Shown here in pieces: positions 7,426 to 14,442 of a stretch of DNA of 21,267 bases. The notes below the pieces were generated by a model. That model was given only the letters and a program-made list of their open reading frames with translations, was not told where the DNA came from and did not search any database. The position numbers were made by a program, and so were the translations under genes. This stretch comes from Oscillospiraceae bacterium (GTDB lineage Bacteria > Bacillota > Clostridia > Oscillospirales > Oscillospiraceae): positions 1-21,267 of the forward strand of contig JAHHSF010000005.1 of the NCBI GenBank assembly GCA_020025375.1, written 5' to 3'. Positions within the stretch are counted from its first letter, which is position 1. The number at the start of each line of letters is the position of its first letter.

Positions 7426-9375
7426 TTAGTAATCCAAATTCATGGCGCGGCTGGCATTTTGCTCAATATACTCCCGGCGGGGCTCCACCTTTTCGCCCAT
7501 AAGAAGGGTAAAAATGGAATCGGCCTCCACCGCATCCTTCATGGTAATTCGCTTTAGGGTGCGGGTGCGGGGGTCCATGGTGGTCTCCCACAGCTCATGT
7601 GGGTCCATCTCGCCCAGGCCCTTAAAGCGGCTGATGTCTACCTTGGCATTGGGGTTATCCTGGCGCATCTCGGCAGAAATTTTGTCCCGCTCCGTGTCGG
7701 AAAAGGCCACCCGGGTGGTTTTGCCCCGGACCAGCTTATATAGGGGAGGAACGGCGGCGTAAACGTAGCCGTGCTCGATCAGGGGCCGCATGAATCGGAA
7801 GAAGAAGGTGAGAAGAAGGGTACGGATATGGGAGCCGTCCACGTCGGCATCGGCCATGATGACAATTTTATGATAGCGTAGCTTTTCCACATCGAACTCG
7901 CTCCCTAAGCCGGCGCCCAGGGCGGTGATGACCGGGGTGAGCTTGTCGTTGCCATAGACCTTGTCGGCCCGCGCCTTCTCCACGTTGAGCATCTTACCCC
8001 AGAGGGGCAGAATGGCCTGGAACCGGGAATCCCGGCCCTGCTTGGCGGAGCCGCCGGCGGAGTCACCCTCGACAATGTAAATCTCGGTGAGGGAGGGGTC
8101 CCGCTCATAGCAGTCGGCCAGCTTTCCGGGGAGGGTGGCCCCGTCCAGAGCGGTCTTACGGCGGATATTCTCCCGGGCGCGGCGGGCGGCCTCTCTCGCC
8201 CGGTTGGCGGTCATGGCCTTGTCCAGGATGGCCTTGCCCACGGCGGGGTTCTCCTCCAGGTACTCCGCCAGCTTGTCCATGACGATGGCATTGACCAGGG
8301 TGCGGATCTCACTGTTGCCCAGCTTGGCCTTGGTCTGACCCTCAAACTGGGCATCGGTGAGCTTCACGGAGATAATGCAGGTCAGCCCCTCCCGGCAGTC
8401 CTCGCCGGAGACCTTGTCGTCGTTTTTGAGAATGCCCATCTTTTTGCCGTAATTGTTCATCACGGTGGTAAGGGCGCGCTTGAATCCCTCCTCGTGCATG
8501 CCGCCCTCGGGGGTGTGGACGTTGTTGGCAAAGGAGAGGATGATTTCGCTGTAGCTGTCTTCGTTATACTGCATGGCAAGCTCCGCCATGGAGTCGCCCT
8601 TCTGGCCCGCCATGTAGATCACGTCGTTATGCAGGGGGGTCTTGTTGTGGTTCACGAAGGTGACAAACTCCCGGATGCCGCCCTCATAGCACATCTCGTC
8701 AGTGTGCTCCCGGCCGGGCCGGTTATCAATGGTGGAGATTTTCAGTCCGGCGTTGAGAAAGGCCTCCTCCCGCATCCGGGTGTGGAGTACGTCGTAGCTG
8801 TAAACGGTATCCTCAAACATCTCGGGGTCGGGCTTGAATACCACCTCGGTGCCGTGGAGATCGGTGTCTCCCACCACGGTCATGGGCTCGGTCACGTGGC
8901 CACGGGCAAACTTCATTTCGTAGATTTTTCCCTCTTTATGGACCCGGACCTCCAGCCACTCGGACAGGGCGTTGACCACCGAGGCACCCACGCCGTGGAG
9001 GCCGCCGGAGACCTTATAGCCGCCTCCGCCGAACTTGCCGCCGGCGTGAAGAATGGTGAATACCACCTCCAGGGCCGGCTTGCCGGTCTGTTGCTGAATA
9101 TCCACTGGAATACCTCGGCCATTGTCCATGACCCGGATGATGTCCCCTTCCTCAATGGTGACACTGATTTCGCTGCAGTAGCCAGCCAGAGCCTCGTCAA
9201 TGGCATTGTCCACGATCTCATAGACCAGGTGGTGCAGACCGGAGGTAGAGGTAGAGCCGATATACATTCCCGGACGCTTCCGGACAGCCTCCAACCCCTC
9301 CAGGACCTGGATCTCGGAAGCGCCGTATTCGTGCTCCACCTGGCTCTGGATCAGTTCATTTTCCTGCTCGCTCAT
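7426..9375 (-). CDS. gyrB: DNA gyrase subunit B
   Basis: 649 residues from the ATG at 9375. An AGGAGG (9383-9388) sits 7 nt upstream, whereas the longer frame from 9414 lacks such a site. GyrB is the ATPase subunit. GHKL motifs are visible: EIVDNAIDEALAGY (Mg/ATP Asn and catalytic Glu region), VMDNGRGIPVD and GGLHGVGASVVNALSE. The TOPRIM domain has EGDSAGGSAKQGRD and DADVDGSHIRTLL, and the C-terminus has FKGLGEMDPHELWETTMDP. In the quinolone-pocket motif the usual LPL(R/K)GK is LPLWGK: Trp459 (codon 7999-8001) occupies the position of E. coli Lys447. The gene follows remB by 39 nt and precedes gyrA by 13 nt. Confidence 0.98.
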   Translation of the reverse strand: MSEQENELIQSQVEHEYGASEIQVLEGLEAVRKRPGMYIGSTSTSGLHHLVYEIVDNAIDEALAGYCSEISVTIEEGDIIRVMDNGRGIPVDIQQQTGKPALEVVFTILHAGGKFGGGGYKVSGGLHGVGASVVNALSEWLEVRVHKEGKIYEMKFARGHVTEPMTVVGDTDLHGTEVVFKPDPEMFEDTVYSYDVLHTRMREEAFLNAGLKISTIDNRPGREHTDEMCYEGGIREFVTFVNHNKTPLHNDVIYMAGQKGDSMAELAMQYNEDSYSEIILSFANNVHTPEGGMHEEGFKRALTTVMNNYGKKMGILKNDDKVSGEDCREGLTCIISVKLTDAQFEGQTKAKLGNSEIRTLVNAIVMDKLAEYLEENPAVGKAILDKAMTANRAREAARRARENIRRKTALDGATLPGKLADCYERDPSLTEIYIVEGDSAGGSAKQGRDSRFQAILPLWGKMLNVEKARADKVYGNDKLTPVITALGAGLGSEFDVEKLRYHKIVIMADADVDGSHIRTLLLTFFFRFMRPLIEHGYVYAAVPPLYKLVRGKTTRVAFSDTERDKISAEMRQDNPNAKVDISRFKGLGEMDPHELWETTMDPRTRTLKRITMKDAVEADSIFTLLMGEKVEPRREYIEQNASRAMNLDY

Positions 9376-9414
9376 ATTGTAACCTCCTAGGTTAATTGAA
9401 AAATAACGGAACAT

Positions 9415-9663
9415 TTATTCATAACCGCCGCCTTCCACCCGGCGAAGCAGGGTGGAGGGGGCGAGCTGAGAGAGATAGACCCTCCCATCGCACAGCACGG
9501 CGGATTTGGGCAGATCGTCGGTACAGAGGACCACCCGGCCCTCCTTCTCCGCCTGGTTGATAAAACGGGCGGCTTTTACGTTGTACGTGGTGTTGTCCAG
9601 GTCAAAGACCCCTACAATTTCCGAATAGGGGACCACCTTGTCCTGACCGAGATGAAGATACAT
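9415..9663 (-). CDS. remB: Extracellular matrix regulator RemB (DUF370)
   Basis: 82 residues, matching the DUF370/RemB (YaaB) family in length and in the opening MYLHLGQDKVVP followed by EIVGVFDLDNTT. In Bacillus subtilis RemB lies in the same place, between recF and gyrB, and is linked to control of matrix genes; the related RemA is a DNA-binding protein. Its role in this organism is unknown. An AAGGAG lies 8 nt before the ATG, and recF ends 12 nt upstream, so it is translated from the dnaN-gyrA run. The identification rests on both sequence and position. Confidence 0.92.
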   Translation of the reverse strand: MYLHLGQDKVVPYSEIVGVFDLDNTTYNVKAARFINQAEKEGRVVLCTDDLPKSAVLCDGRVYLSQLAPSTLLRRVEGGGYE

Positions 9664-9675
9664 AAAAAAATCTCC

Positions 9676-10776
9676 TTACTCCACGATTCTTCCGCCGTGG
9701 ATTCGGAACACCCTGGCGGCAGGGGAGAAGTCCCCATGGTCGCAGGTGGTGATAAAGACCTGGCCGCCATTGATCCGGCCCAAAACGAAAGCCTGACGGC
9801 GCTCATCCAGCTCGGACAGCACGTCATCAAGAAGTAAAACCGGCCATTCCCCGGTATCGGCCTGAAATATCTCCCGGCAGGCCAGCTTGAGAGAGAGGGC
9901 AGCAGTGCGGGTCTGGCCCTGGCTGGCGTAAGTCTTGGCGGGGGTACCGTCCAGTTCCACCACCAGATCGTCCTTGTGGGGGCCGGAGAGGCACTGGCGG
10001 CTCTCCAGTTCGGCCCTTCGGTGGCTCTCCTGATGAGCCAGGAGCTGAGGCAAGATGTCCCGGGGAGGGGCCTGGGGGTCTTTGACCGTCTTTACCGTCT
10101 CATAAAAAAGACCCAAATTCTCCCGTCCGCCGGAAAAGTCCCGGTGGATGGCAGGGGCATATTCCTTCAATTTTCGCACAAAATGAGCCCGGTAATGGAT
10201 GAGGATGGCCCCGGTCTGGGCCATGCGGAGAGAAAACTCATCCAGCGTATCCAGGAGGGAGGGCTTTTCCTCCCAGTCCTTCAAAATGCGGGTCTTGTGC
10301 TCATAAAGCCGCTTGTACTCCGCCAAGGCAGCGGCGTATCGGGGCCGAAGCTGACAGATGACGTCGTCCAGAAAGCGCCGTCGCTCCACCGCCCCCGCCC
10401 GGACCAGAGAGAGGTCCTCTGGGCAGAAGAGGACAGTGTTCAAAATTCCCGCCAGCTCCCCGGCGGTCTTCAGCTTCACTCCATTGGAGAACAACTGCCG
10501 CCGGCCGTTCCGGGAGAGGCGGGCCTCCAGGGTAAACTCCCGGTTCCGGGAGAGAATCTCTGTTTGGACAAAGCCATGGTCCACGCCAAATGAGATGAGC
10601 TCCCGGTCGTACCTGGCTCGGTGGCTCCGGGCGGCGGAGAGGTAGGCGATGGCCTCAAGCAGATTGGTCTTTCCCTGGGCATTCTCCCCATAGATGACAT
10701 TGACTCCGGGAGCAAAGTCGGCCTCCAGGTTGGTATAATTGCGGAAAAAGTCCAGGGTTATCCCTTTGACAATCAC
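9676..10776 (-). CDS. recF: DNA replication and repair protein RecF
   Basis: 366 residues, normal RecF length. RecF is an SMC-like ATPase that helps load RecA at single-stranded gaps. Walker A is GENAQGKTNLLEAI near residue 30; the ABC-type signature region is QGQTRTAALSLKLA; Walker B with the D-loop is VLLLDDVLSELDERR. The start is GTG (10774-10776) and overlaps the YaaA stop as GTGA, a typical translational-coupling junction. The opening IVKGITLDFFRNY aligns with the family's usual N-terminus, supporting this start. Confidence 0.97.
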   Translation of the reverse strand: MIVKGITLDFFRNYTNLEADFAPGVNVIYGENAQGKTNLLEAIAYLSAARSHRARYDRELISFGVDHGFVQTEILSRNREFTLEARLSRNGRRQLFSNGVKLKTAGELAGILNTVLFCPEDLSLVRAGAVERRRFLDDVICQLRPRYAAALAEYKRLYEHKTRILKDWEEKPSLLDTLDEFSLRMAQTGAILIHYRAHFVRKLKEYAPAIHRDFSGGRENLGLFYETVKTVKDPQAPPRDILPQLLAHQESHRRAELESRQCLSGPHKDDLVVELDGTPAKTYASQGQTRTAALSLKLACREIFQADTGEWPVLLLDDVLSELDERRQAFVLGRINGGQVFITTCDHGDFSPAARVFRIHGGRIVE

Positions 10777-10997
10777 TGGACCACCAGCTTCACGCCGTCC
10801 AGCTCCACCACGTCGCCAGGCCGAATTTTCTTGCCCCGCATGGTGCAGACCTCGCCGTTGACGCTGACATCTCCGGCCTGAATGGCCTCTTTGGCCTCTC
10901 CCCCCGTCTCACAGACAGCGGCAAACTTCAAAAGGGAATCCAATTTAATAAATTCTGTGGTTATATGGATGCTCTGTTCCTGCATATTCTTATTCAC
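10773..10997 (-). CDS. yaaA: S4-domain RNA-binding protein YaaA
   Basis: About 70 residues made of one S4 fold: IKLDSLLKFAAVCETGGEAK, then the AGDVSVNGE hairpin and the closing RGKKIRPGDVVELDG. This is the small S4 protein always found between dnaN and recF in Firmicutes; the name yaaA is used for the B. subtilis copy. S4 domains bind structured RNA; a link to ribosome biogenesis is often proposed but not shown by this sequence. Two starts are possible, GTG at 10997 (overlapping the dnaN stop by 8 nt) or ATG at 10985; neither has a strong Shine-Dalgarno, so coupling to dnaN is likely. Confidence 0.92.
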   Translation of the reverse strand: MNKNMQEQSIHITTEFIKLDSLLKFAAVCETGGEAKEAIQAGDVSVNGEVCTMRGKKIRPGDVVELDGVKLVVQ

Positions 10998-12102
10998 CCG
11001 CCTTCAGCCGCACAGGGAGGACCATATAAATAAAGTTCTCTTCTCCCTCGGCGGGGAAAATGACGCAGGGGGCCACGCCGGTAGTCATCTCCAGACGGAC
11101 CTTGTCTGCGGGGGCCGCCTTCAGGGCATCCATGAGGTATTTGTTGTTGAAGCCTATCTCCAGATTGTTGCCGTTTCCGGCAATGGGACACTGGTCGGAA
11201 GCATCACCGATCGCGGTCTTGGTAGTGATGTCCAGGACTCCGTCCCCAAACTTACAGCGCAGAGGACTCTTCAACTTGTCACTGATGATGAGGGAAACAC
11301 GGTCCATGGAAGAGAGCAGGGCGCGGGTCTCTCCCTCCACATGAATGGTGTTGTTCTTGGGGATGGCGTTGCGGTAGGCCAGGAACTCCCCTTCCAGACG
11401 GCGGGAGATCAGAATGGTATCCCCCATATTGAAAAGGATGTGGCGCTGTCCCTTGGTGATCTGGGCATATTCCTCGGAATCACCGCAGATTTTCTCCACC
11501 TCGGTAAGGGCTGCGCCGGGGACCACAAAGGAAAAGGCCTCCCCCTTCTTTTCTAAAATCTCCTCCTTGCGGAGGGCCAGGCGGTAGCCGTCCACCGCCA
11601 CCATGGTGAGGGCGTTCTCCTCAATCTCAAAGAGGGAGCCGGTGTGGACGGGGCGGCTCTCATTGGTGGAGACCGCAAAGATGGTCTGCCGAATCATGGC
11701 GCCAAGCTTGTCCCGGGAAATAGAGAAGCAGTCGGAGTCGGATTCCACCTCCGGGAGGGAGGGAAACTCGGCAGGATCGGTGGCCAGGATGTTGAATTCG
11801 CTCATGCCACATTTAATATTCACGGTGTAGTTCTCCGAAGAGAATACCACCACATCGTCGGGCAACTTTCGGACGATATCTCCAAACAGCCGGGAGGAGA
11901 GGACCAGGGCTCCGTGCTCAGTTATCTCGGCATCCAAAGCGGTTCGAATCCCTGTTTCCAAATTATACCCAGTGAGACGAAGATTATCTCCGGCCTCCAG
12001 AAGAATGCCTTCCAGGGCGGGGATGGAGCTTTTGGGTGCCACAGCCCGGCTGGCCGTGGAAATGGCCGAGAGAAGCAGAGCCTTTTCGCAGGAAAATTTC
12101 AT
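10990..12102 (-). CDS. dnaN: DNA polymerase III beta subunit (sliding clamp)
   Basis: 370 residues, the typical beta-clamp length. The N-terminus MKFSCEKALLLSAISTASRA and the closing EENFIYMVLPVRL are diagnostic, with three repeated clamp domains between. The clamp encircles DNA and tethers polymerase III and many partners through a hydrophobic pocket. An AGGAGG (12111-12116) lies 8 nt before the ATG. It is the first gene after the origin gap on the minus strand. Whether it has its own promoter in the gap or is read through from dnaA is not settled by the sequence; no convincing -35/-10 pair was seen directly upstream. Confidence 0.98.
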   Translation of the reverse strand: MKFSCEKALLLSAISTASRAVAPKSSIPALEGILLEAGDNLRLTGYNLETGIRTALDAEITEHGALVLSSRLFGDIVRKLPDDVVVFSSENYTVNIKCGMSEFNILATDPAEFPSLPEVESDSDCFSISRDKLGAMIRQTIFAVSTNESRPVHTGSLFEIEENALTMVAVDGYRLALRKEEILEKKGEAFSFVVPGAALTEVEKICGDSEEYAQITKGQRHILFNMGDTILISRRLEGEFLAYRNAIPKNNTIHVEGETRALLSSMDRVSLIISDKLKSPLRCKFGDGVLDITTKTAIGDASDQCPIAGNGNNLEIGFNNKYLMDALKAAPADKVRLEMTTGVAPCVIFPAEGEENFIYMVLPVRLKAGE

Positions 12103-12502
12103 TTGGGTTACCTCCTGTTAATGGTGGTCCTTCTCCCTTTGTCAACCGGTCGGGTCGTGAGAGAGAATCCCGGTTTCGGTCGCTTTTAGGAGAGGAAGGA
12201 TTTATTTATATACAGTAAACGCAGTAGGGGGCCGGGAAATGTGGAAAAGGGAGGATTCCTGTTGAAGTACAAGGGGTGCGGCATCAACAGGGGGTGTGGA
12301 AGAATCCACAGGAATTTCCACAGGGGGAAAATCAGGCGATTCAGTTTCCACAGTATTCAATCCACTTTCCACAAAACTATGTGGAAAACCTCGTTTTTAC
12401 CTGTTCGCCGTCGGCGGACATTTTTAGAATAAAAAACAGAAAAAACGAAAGAATATACGGCGGCTCAAACCCGGCGATTACAAACTGTATTACACAATGG
12501 CA
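12103..12502. other. oriC: DnaA-box cluster and predicted unwinding region
   Basis: This 400-bp gap between dnaA and dnaN holds seven box-like 9-mers. Forward (TTCCACA-type): 12302 GAATCCACA, 12314 ATTTCCACA, 12344 GTTTCCACA, 12365 CTTTCCACA. Reverse: 12240 and 12380 (both perfect TTTTCCACA), and 12295 (TCTTCCACA). Next to the 12240 box on the dnaN side come a GC block (12227-12236) and then, on the minus strand, CTACTGCGTTTACTG (12213-12227), which resembles DnaA-trio triplets, running into an AT-rich stretch (12198-12212). This box/GC/trio order matches the basal unwinding system described for B. subtilis, also on the dnaN side. A second AT-rich stretch lies at 12410-12458. Opposite outward gene orientation to either side supports an origin here. 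Confidence 0.88.
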
Positions 12503-13816
12503 TCATTCGTATCGGGCATTCACGTTGGTGGTGATGTCCTTGATAATCTCGCCCAGTTCCAAATCGATTTTCATGGTATTTTCCATCTTTTTGATGGAGC
12601 TGTGAACGGTGCCGTGGTCCCGGTTGCCAAATTCCTGACCAATCTCCTTTAGGGAGAGGGAGGTCATGCGGCGGATGAGGTACATGGCCACCTGCCGGGC
12701 CTGAAGAATCTTTCCTCCCCGGCTCTGGCCCCGGAGGGCCTCATCCTCAATGGAGTAGAACTTACAGACCTCCTCGATAATGACCTCGGCGGAGGGGAGA
12801 ATGTCGCTCTTGTCCCGCAAAATATCCCGGACAGCCCGGGTGACGGTGTCCACGTCCACGTCCTCCCCCAGGAGGGACTGGAAGGCCAGAATCTTATTTA
12901 CGGTGCCCTCCAGCTGGCGGACGTTGGCGGTAATGTTTTCAGCCACGTATTTGAGCACCGGATCGGGAAGCTCCAGACCCATCCGGATGGCCTTGTTCTT
13001 TATGATGGCGATTCGGGTCTCATAGTCGGGGGGGTCGATCTTGGCCAGCAGGCCCCAGCCGAAGCGGGTCTCCAGACGCTCATCCAGGCGAAGCATCTCC
13101 TTTGGGGGACGGTCGGCGGTAAAGACAATCTGTTTTTTGGCGTCCCGGAGGGTGTTGAAGGTGTGAAACATCTCCTCTTGCGTAGACTCCCGGCCGGCGA
13201 TGAACTGCACGTCGTCCATGAGGAAGAGGTCGGCGTTGCGGTACTTCTCATGAAACTGGGCCTGGGTCCGGTCCCGGATGGCCTGGATCAGCTCATTGGT
13301 AAAGGAGTCTCCCTTGATGTAGACGATACGGTAATCGGGATGCTGGCGGTGGACCTCATGGGCGATGGCATACATGAGGTGGGTCTTGCCCAGGCCGGAC
13401 TCGCCCCAGATAAAGAGGGGGTTATATCCATAGCCCGGAGCCTCGGCTACCGCCCGGGCGGCCGCGTGGGCGAATTTGTTGGAGGAGCCCACCACGAAAC
13501 GGTCGAAGGTGTAGTCCTCACTGCCGGGAAGGAAGCTGCTGGGCTTGGTCTCCACCGAGCGCTTTGCCTCCTCCTCGTCTACCACCTTTACCTCAAAATC
13601 CACCGAAAAAAGCTCCCGCAGGGCCTTCTGGATGGCGGGCAGGTAGCGGGAGGTGATGATGTCCCGCTTAAAATCGGAGGGAGAACAGAGGATGAAGGTG
13701 TTTTCATCCAGGGCCACGGCCCGGGCGTCTCCGAACCAGGTCTCAATGGTGGTGGAGGTCATGTCGGCCTCCATCAGGGATAAGATTTTTGTCCAAACTT
13801 CACTTGAGACGTTCAT
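12503..13816 (-). CDS. dnaA: Chromosomal replication initiator protein DnaA
   Basis: 437 residues from the ATG at 13816, chosen over 13837 because GGGAGGG (13822-13828) sits 5 nt upstream. Domain I is the N-terminal ~80 residues (VWTKILSLMEADMTSTTIETW). The AAA+ domain has Walker A GESGLGKTHLMYAIAHE (Lys144), Walker B DLFLMDDVQF and the ITANVRQLEG sensor-II region. Domain IV is the helix-turn-helix ending IGQEFGNRDHGTVHSSIKKME. DnaA binds origin boxes and melts oriC. In the signature, the usual GGRDHTTV reads GNRDHGTV, so a base-contacting Thr (E. coli Thr435) is Gly402, while Asp400 and His401 are kept. This may relate to the TTTCCACA bias of the local boxes. Domain II is short. Confidence 0.98.
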   Translation of the reverse strand: MNVSSEVWTKILSLMEADMTSTTIETWFGDARAVALDENTFILCSPSDFKRDIITSRYLPAIQKALRELFSVDFEVKVVDEEEAKRSVETKPSSFLPGSEDYTFDRFVVGSSNKFAHAAARAVAEAPGYGYNPLFIWGESGLGKTHLMYAIAHEVHRQHPDYRIVYIKGDSFTNELIQAIRDRTQAQFHEKYRNADLFLMDDVQFIAGRESTQEEMFHTFNTLRDAKKQIVFTADRPPKEMLRLDERLETRFGWGLLAKIDPPDYETRIAIIKNKAIRMGLELPDPVLKYVAENITANVRQLEGTVNKILAFQSLLGEDVDVDTVTRAVRDILRDKSDILPSAEVIIEEVCKFYSIEDEALRGQSRGGKILQARQVAMYLIRRMTSLSLKEIGQEFGNRDHGTVHSSIKKMENTMKIDLELGEIIKDITTNVNARYE

Positions 13817-13853
13817 AAGAACCCTCCCAAAACTCATTTTAATTCATCATATT

Positions 13854-13882
13854 AGTATATCAAAAAAAGCCCTTTGAAGCAA
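13854..13882 (-). promoter_or_regulatory. Predicted sigma-A promoter of dnaA
   Basis: On the minus strand, TTGCTT (13877-13882) and TATACT (13854-13859) are separated by 17 bp, an optimal spacer. The predicted transcript would start near 13847, about 30 nt before the dnaA ATG. The -35 lies inside the loop of a hairpin (13866-13900). Confidence 0.6.
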
Positions 13883-13900
13883 GGAGAAAAGGGGGGCTTT
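13862..13900 (-). terminator. Terminator-like hairpin upstream of dnaA (possible attenuator)
   Basis: Read on the minus strand, AAAGCCC and GGGCTTT form a 7-bp stem (arms 13894-13900 and 13866-13872) followed directly by further T residues to 13862, giving a T7 tract. It could stop transcripts arriving from a more distal promoter (a TATACT-like -10 is at 13924-13929) before they enter dnaA. The loop is long (21 nt), which lowers confidence. Confidence 0.4.
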
Positions 13901-14044
13901 CCCGCACAATTCTTTTGTATAATAGTATAGGCACCCAAAAGAGGGTGGGAATGGCAGAATGAGAGAAAAATAGTGGTTTGTGGTTTTATTGACCACAAGA
14001 TATGGGAAACCATTGGAAAAAGGACATTTTTCCGAAAAAGAAGG
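13883..14044. other. dnaA-rpmH divergent intergenic region (remaining part)
   Basis: Together with the flanking promoters, this fills the gap between the divergent dnaA and rpmH genes. It contains an inverted repeat TTGTGGT/ACCACAA (13978-13984 and 13992-13998, 7-nt loop) whose right part includes TTGACCACA, a weak DnaA-box match. No consensus box cluster was seen, so the main origin activity is placed in the dnaA-dnaN gap. Short open frames here have no ribosome sites or recognisable protein content. Confidence 0.5.
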
Positions 14045-14074
14045 TTGACAGTTCCTATTTTCATCAGCTATAAT
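14045..14074 (+). promoter_or_regulatory. Strong sigma-A promoter of the rpmH operon
   Basis: A consensus TTGACA (14045-14050) and a consensus TATAAT (14069-14074) are separated by 18 bp. Transcription is predicted to start near 14081, leaving a leader of about 100 nt before rpmH. Both hexamers are perfect, as expected for a highly expressed ribosomal protein gene. Confidence 0.9.
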
Positions 14075-14102
14075 ACCATTTGCATCTTCCTGCGCGGAGG
14101 AT

Positions 14103-14155
14103 GGTTTTCAGGAAACCGCAAGGGAACCCCCTTGTTGTGGACGGGCGAAAGCCCG
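14103..14155 (+). promoter_or_regulatory. Structured leader of rpmH: three consecutive hairpins
   Basis: Three perfect short stem-loops follow one another in the predicted 5' UTR. They are GGTTT/AAACC (14103-14117, loop TCAGG), CAAGGG/CCCTTG (14119-14134, loop AACC) and CGGGC/GCCCG with a GAAA tetraloop (14142-14155). The ribosome site AGGAGGTG (14169-14176) lies 14 nt beyond the last. They may act as a stability or autoregulatory leader; no known riboswitch class was recognised. Confidence 0.5.
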
Positions 14156-14181
14156 GAATTGCCTTATTAGGAGGTGTCAAC

Positions 14182-14316
14182 ATGGTTCGTACCTATCAGC
14201 CCAAGAAGCGTCATCGCTCCAAGGTCCACGGTTTTCGCAGCCGCATGGCCACCAGCAATGGCCGTAAGGTTCTGGCTCGCCGCCGTGCGAAGGGCCGCGC
14301 TCGTCTGTGCCTGTAA
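14182..14316 (+). CDS. rpmH: 50S ribosomal protein L34
   Basis: 44 residues, very basic, with the family pattern RTYQPKKRHR, KVHGFRSRMAT and NGRKVLARRRAKGR. L34 is part of the large ribosomal subunit near the peptidyl-transferase side of 23S rRNA. The ATG at 14182 is supported by AGGAGGTG 5 nt upstream; an in-frame extension to 14080 would add residues unlike any L34. It is the first gene of the conserved rpmH-rnpA-yidD-yidC-jag cluster that diverges from dnaA. Confidence 0.98.
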   Translation: MVRTYQPKKRHRSKVHGFRSRMATSNGRKVLARRRAKGRARLCL

Positions 14317-14344
14317 GCTGGGTTACAACAAAATGATGACCGGG

Positions 14345-14366
14345 GAAGGAGCTGTCTCCTTCTTTT
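14345..14366 (+). terminator. Weak intrinsic terminator/attenuator between rpmH and rnpA
   Basis: GAAGGAG (14345-14351), a CTGT loop and CTCCTTC (14356-14362) form a 7-bp stem followed by TTTT. A leaky terminator here would let rpmH be made in large excess over rnpA, as its product is needed at ribosome levels. The T-tract is short, so partial read-through is expected. Confidence 0.55.
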
Positions 14367-14442
14367 GGTAGACCGGGGCGGGGGAGTTTTCCTTACGCCC
14401 TTGTGTCGCATACGGAGAATTTTGAAAAAGGAGCGGGAATTT

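Noticed and set aside
5424..7502. Long open frame of 692 codons on the + strand opposite gyrA
   Set aside because: It is the antisense shadow of gyrA in a GC-rich genome; its composition is Gly/Leu/Val/His-rich with no recognisable domain, while the minus-strand gyrA is certain.
12208..12216. TATATAAA-like sequence as a possible -10 of dnaN
   Set aside because: No -35 match at proper spacing; the AT-rich stretch is better explained as part of the origin unwinding element.
13918..13923. TATAAT on the + strand upstream of rpmH
   Set aside because: No acceptable -35 hexamer lies 16-18 bp upstream, and the perfect TTGACA/TATAAT pair at 14045-14074 accounts for rpmH.
13852..14064. Short minus-strand frame of 70 codons between dnaA and rpmH
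   Set aside because: It covers the dnaA promoter and hairpin, has no ribosome site, and its peptide has no recognisable features.
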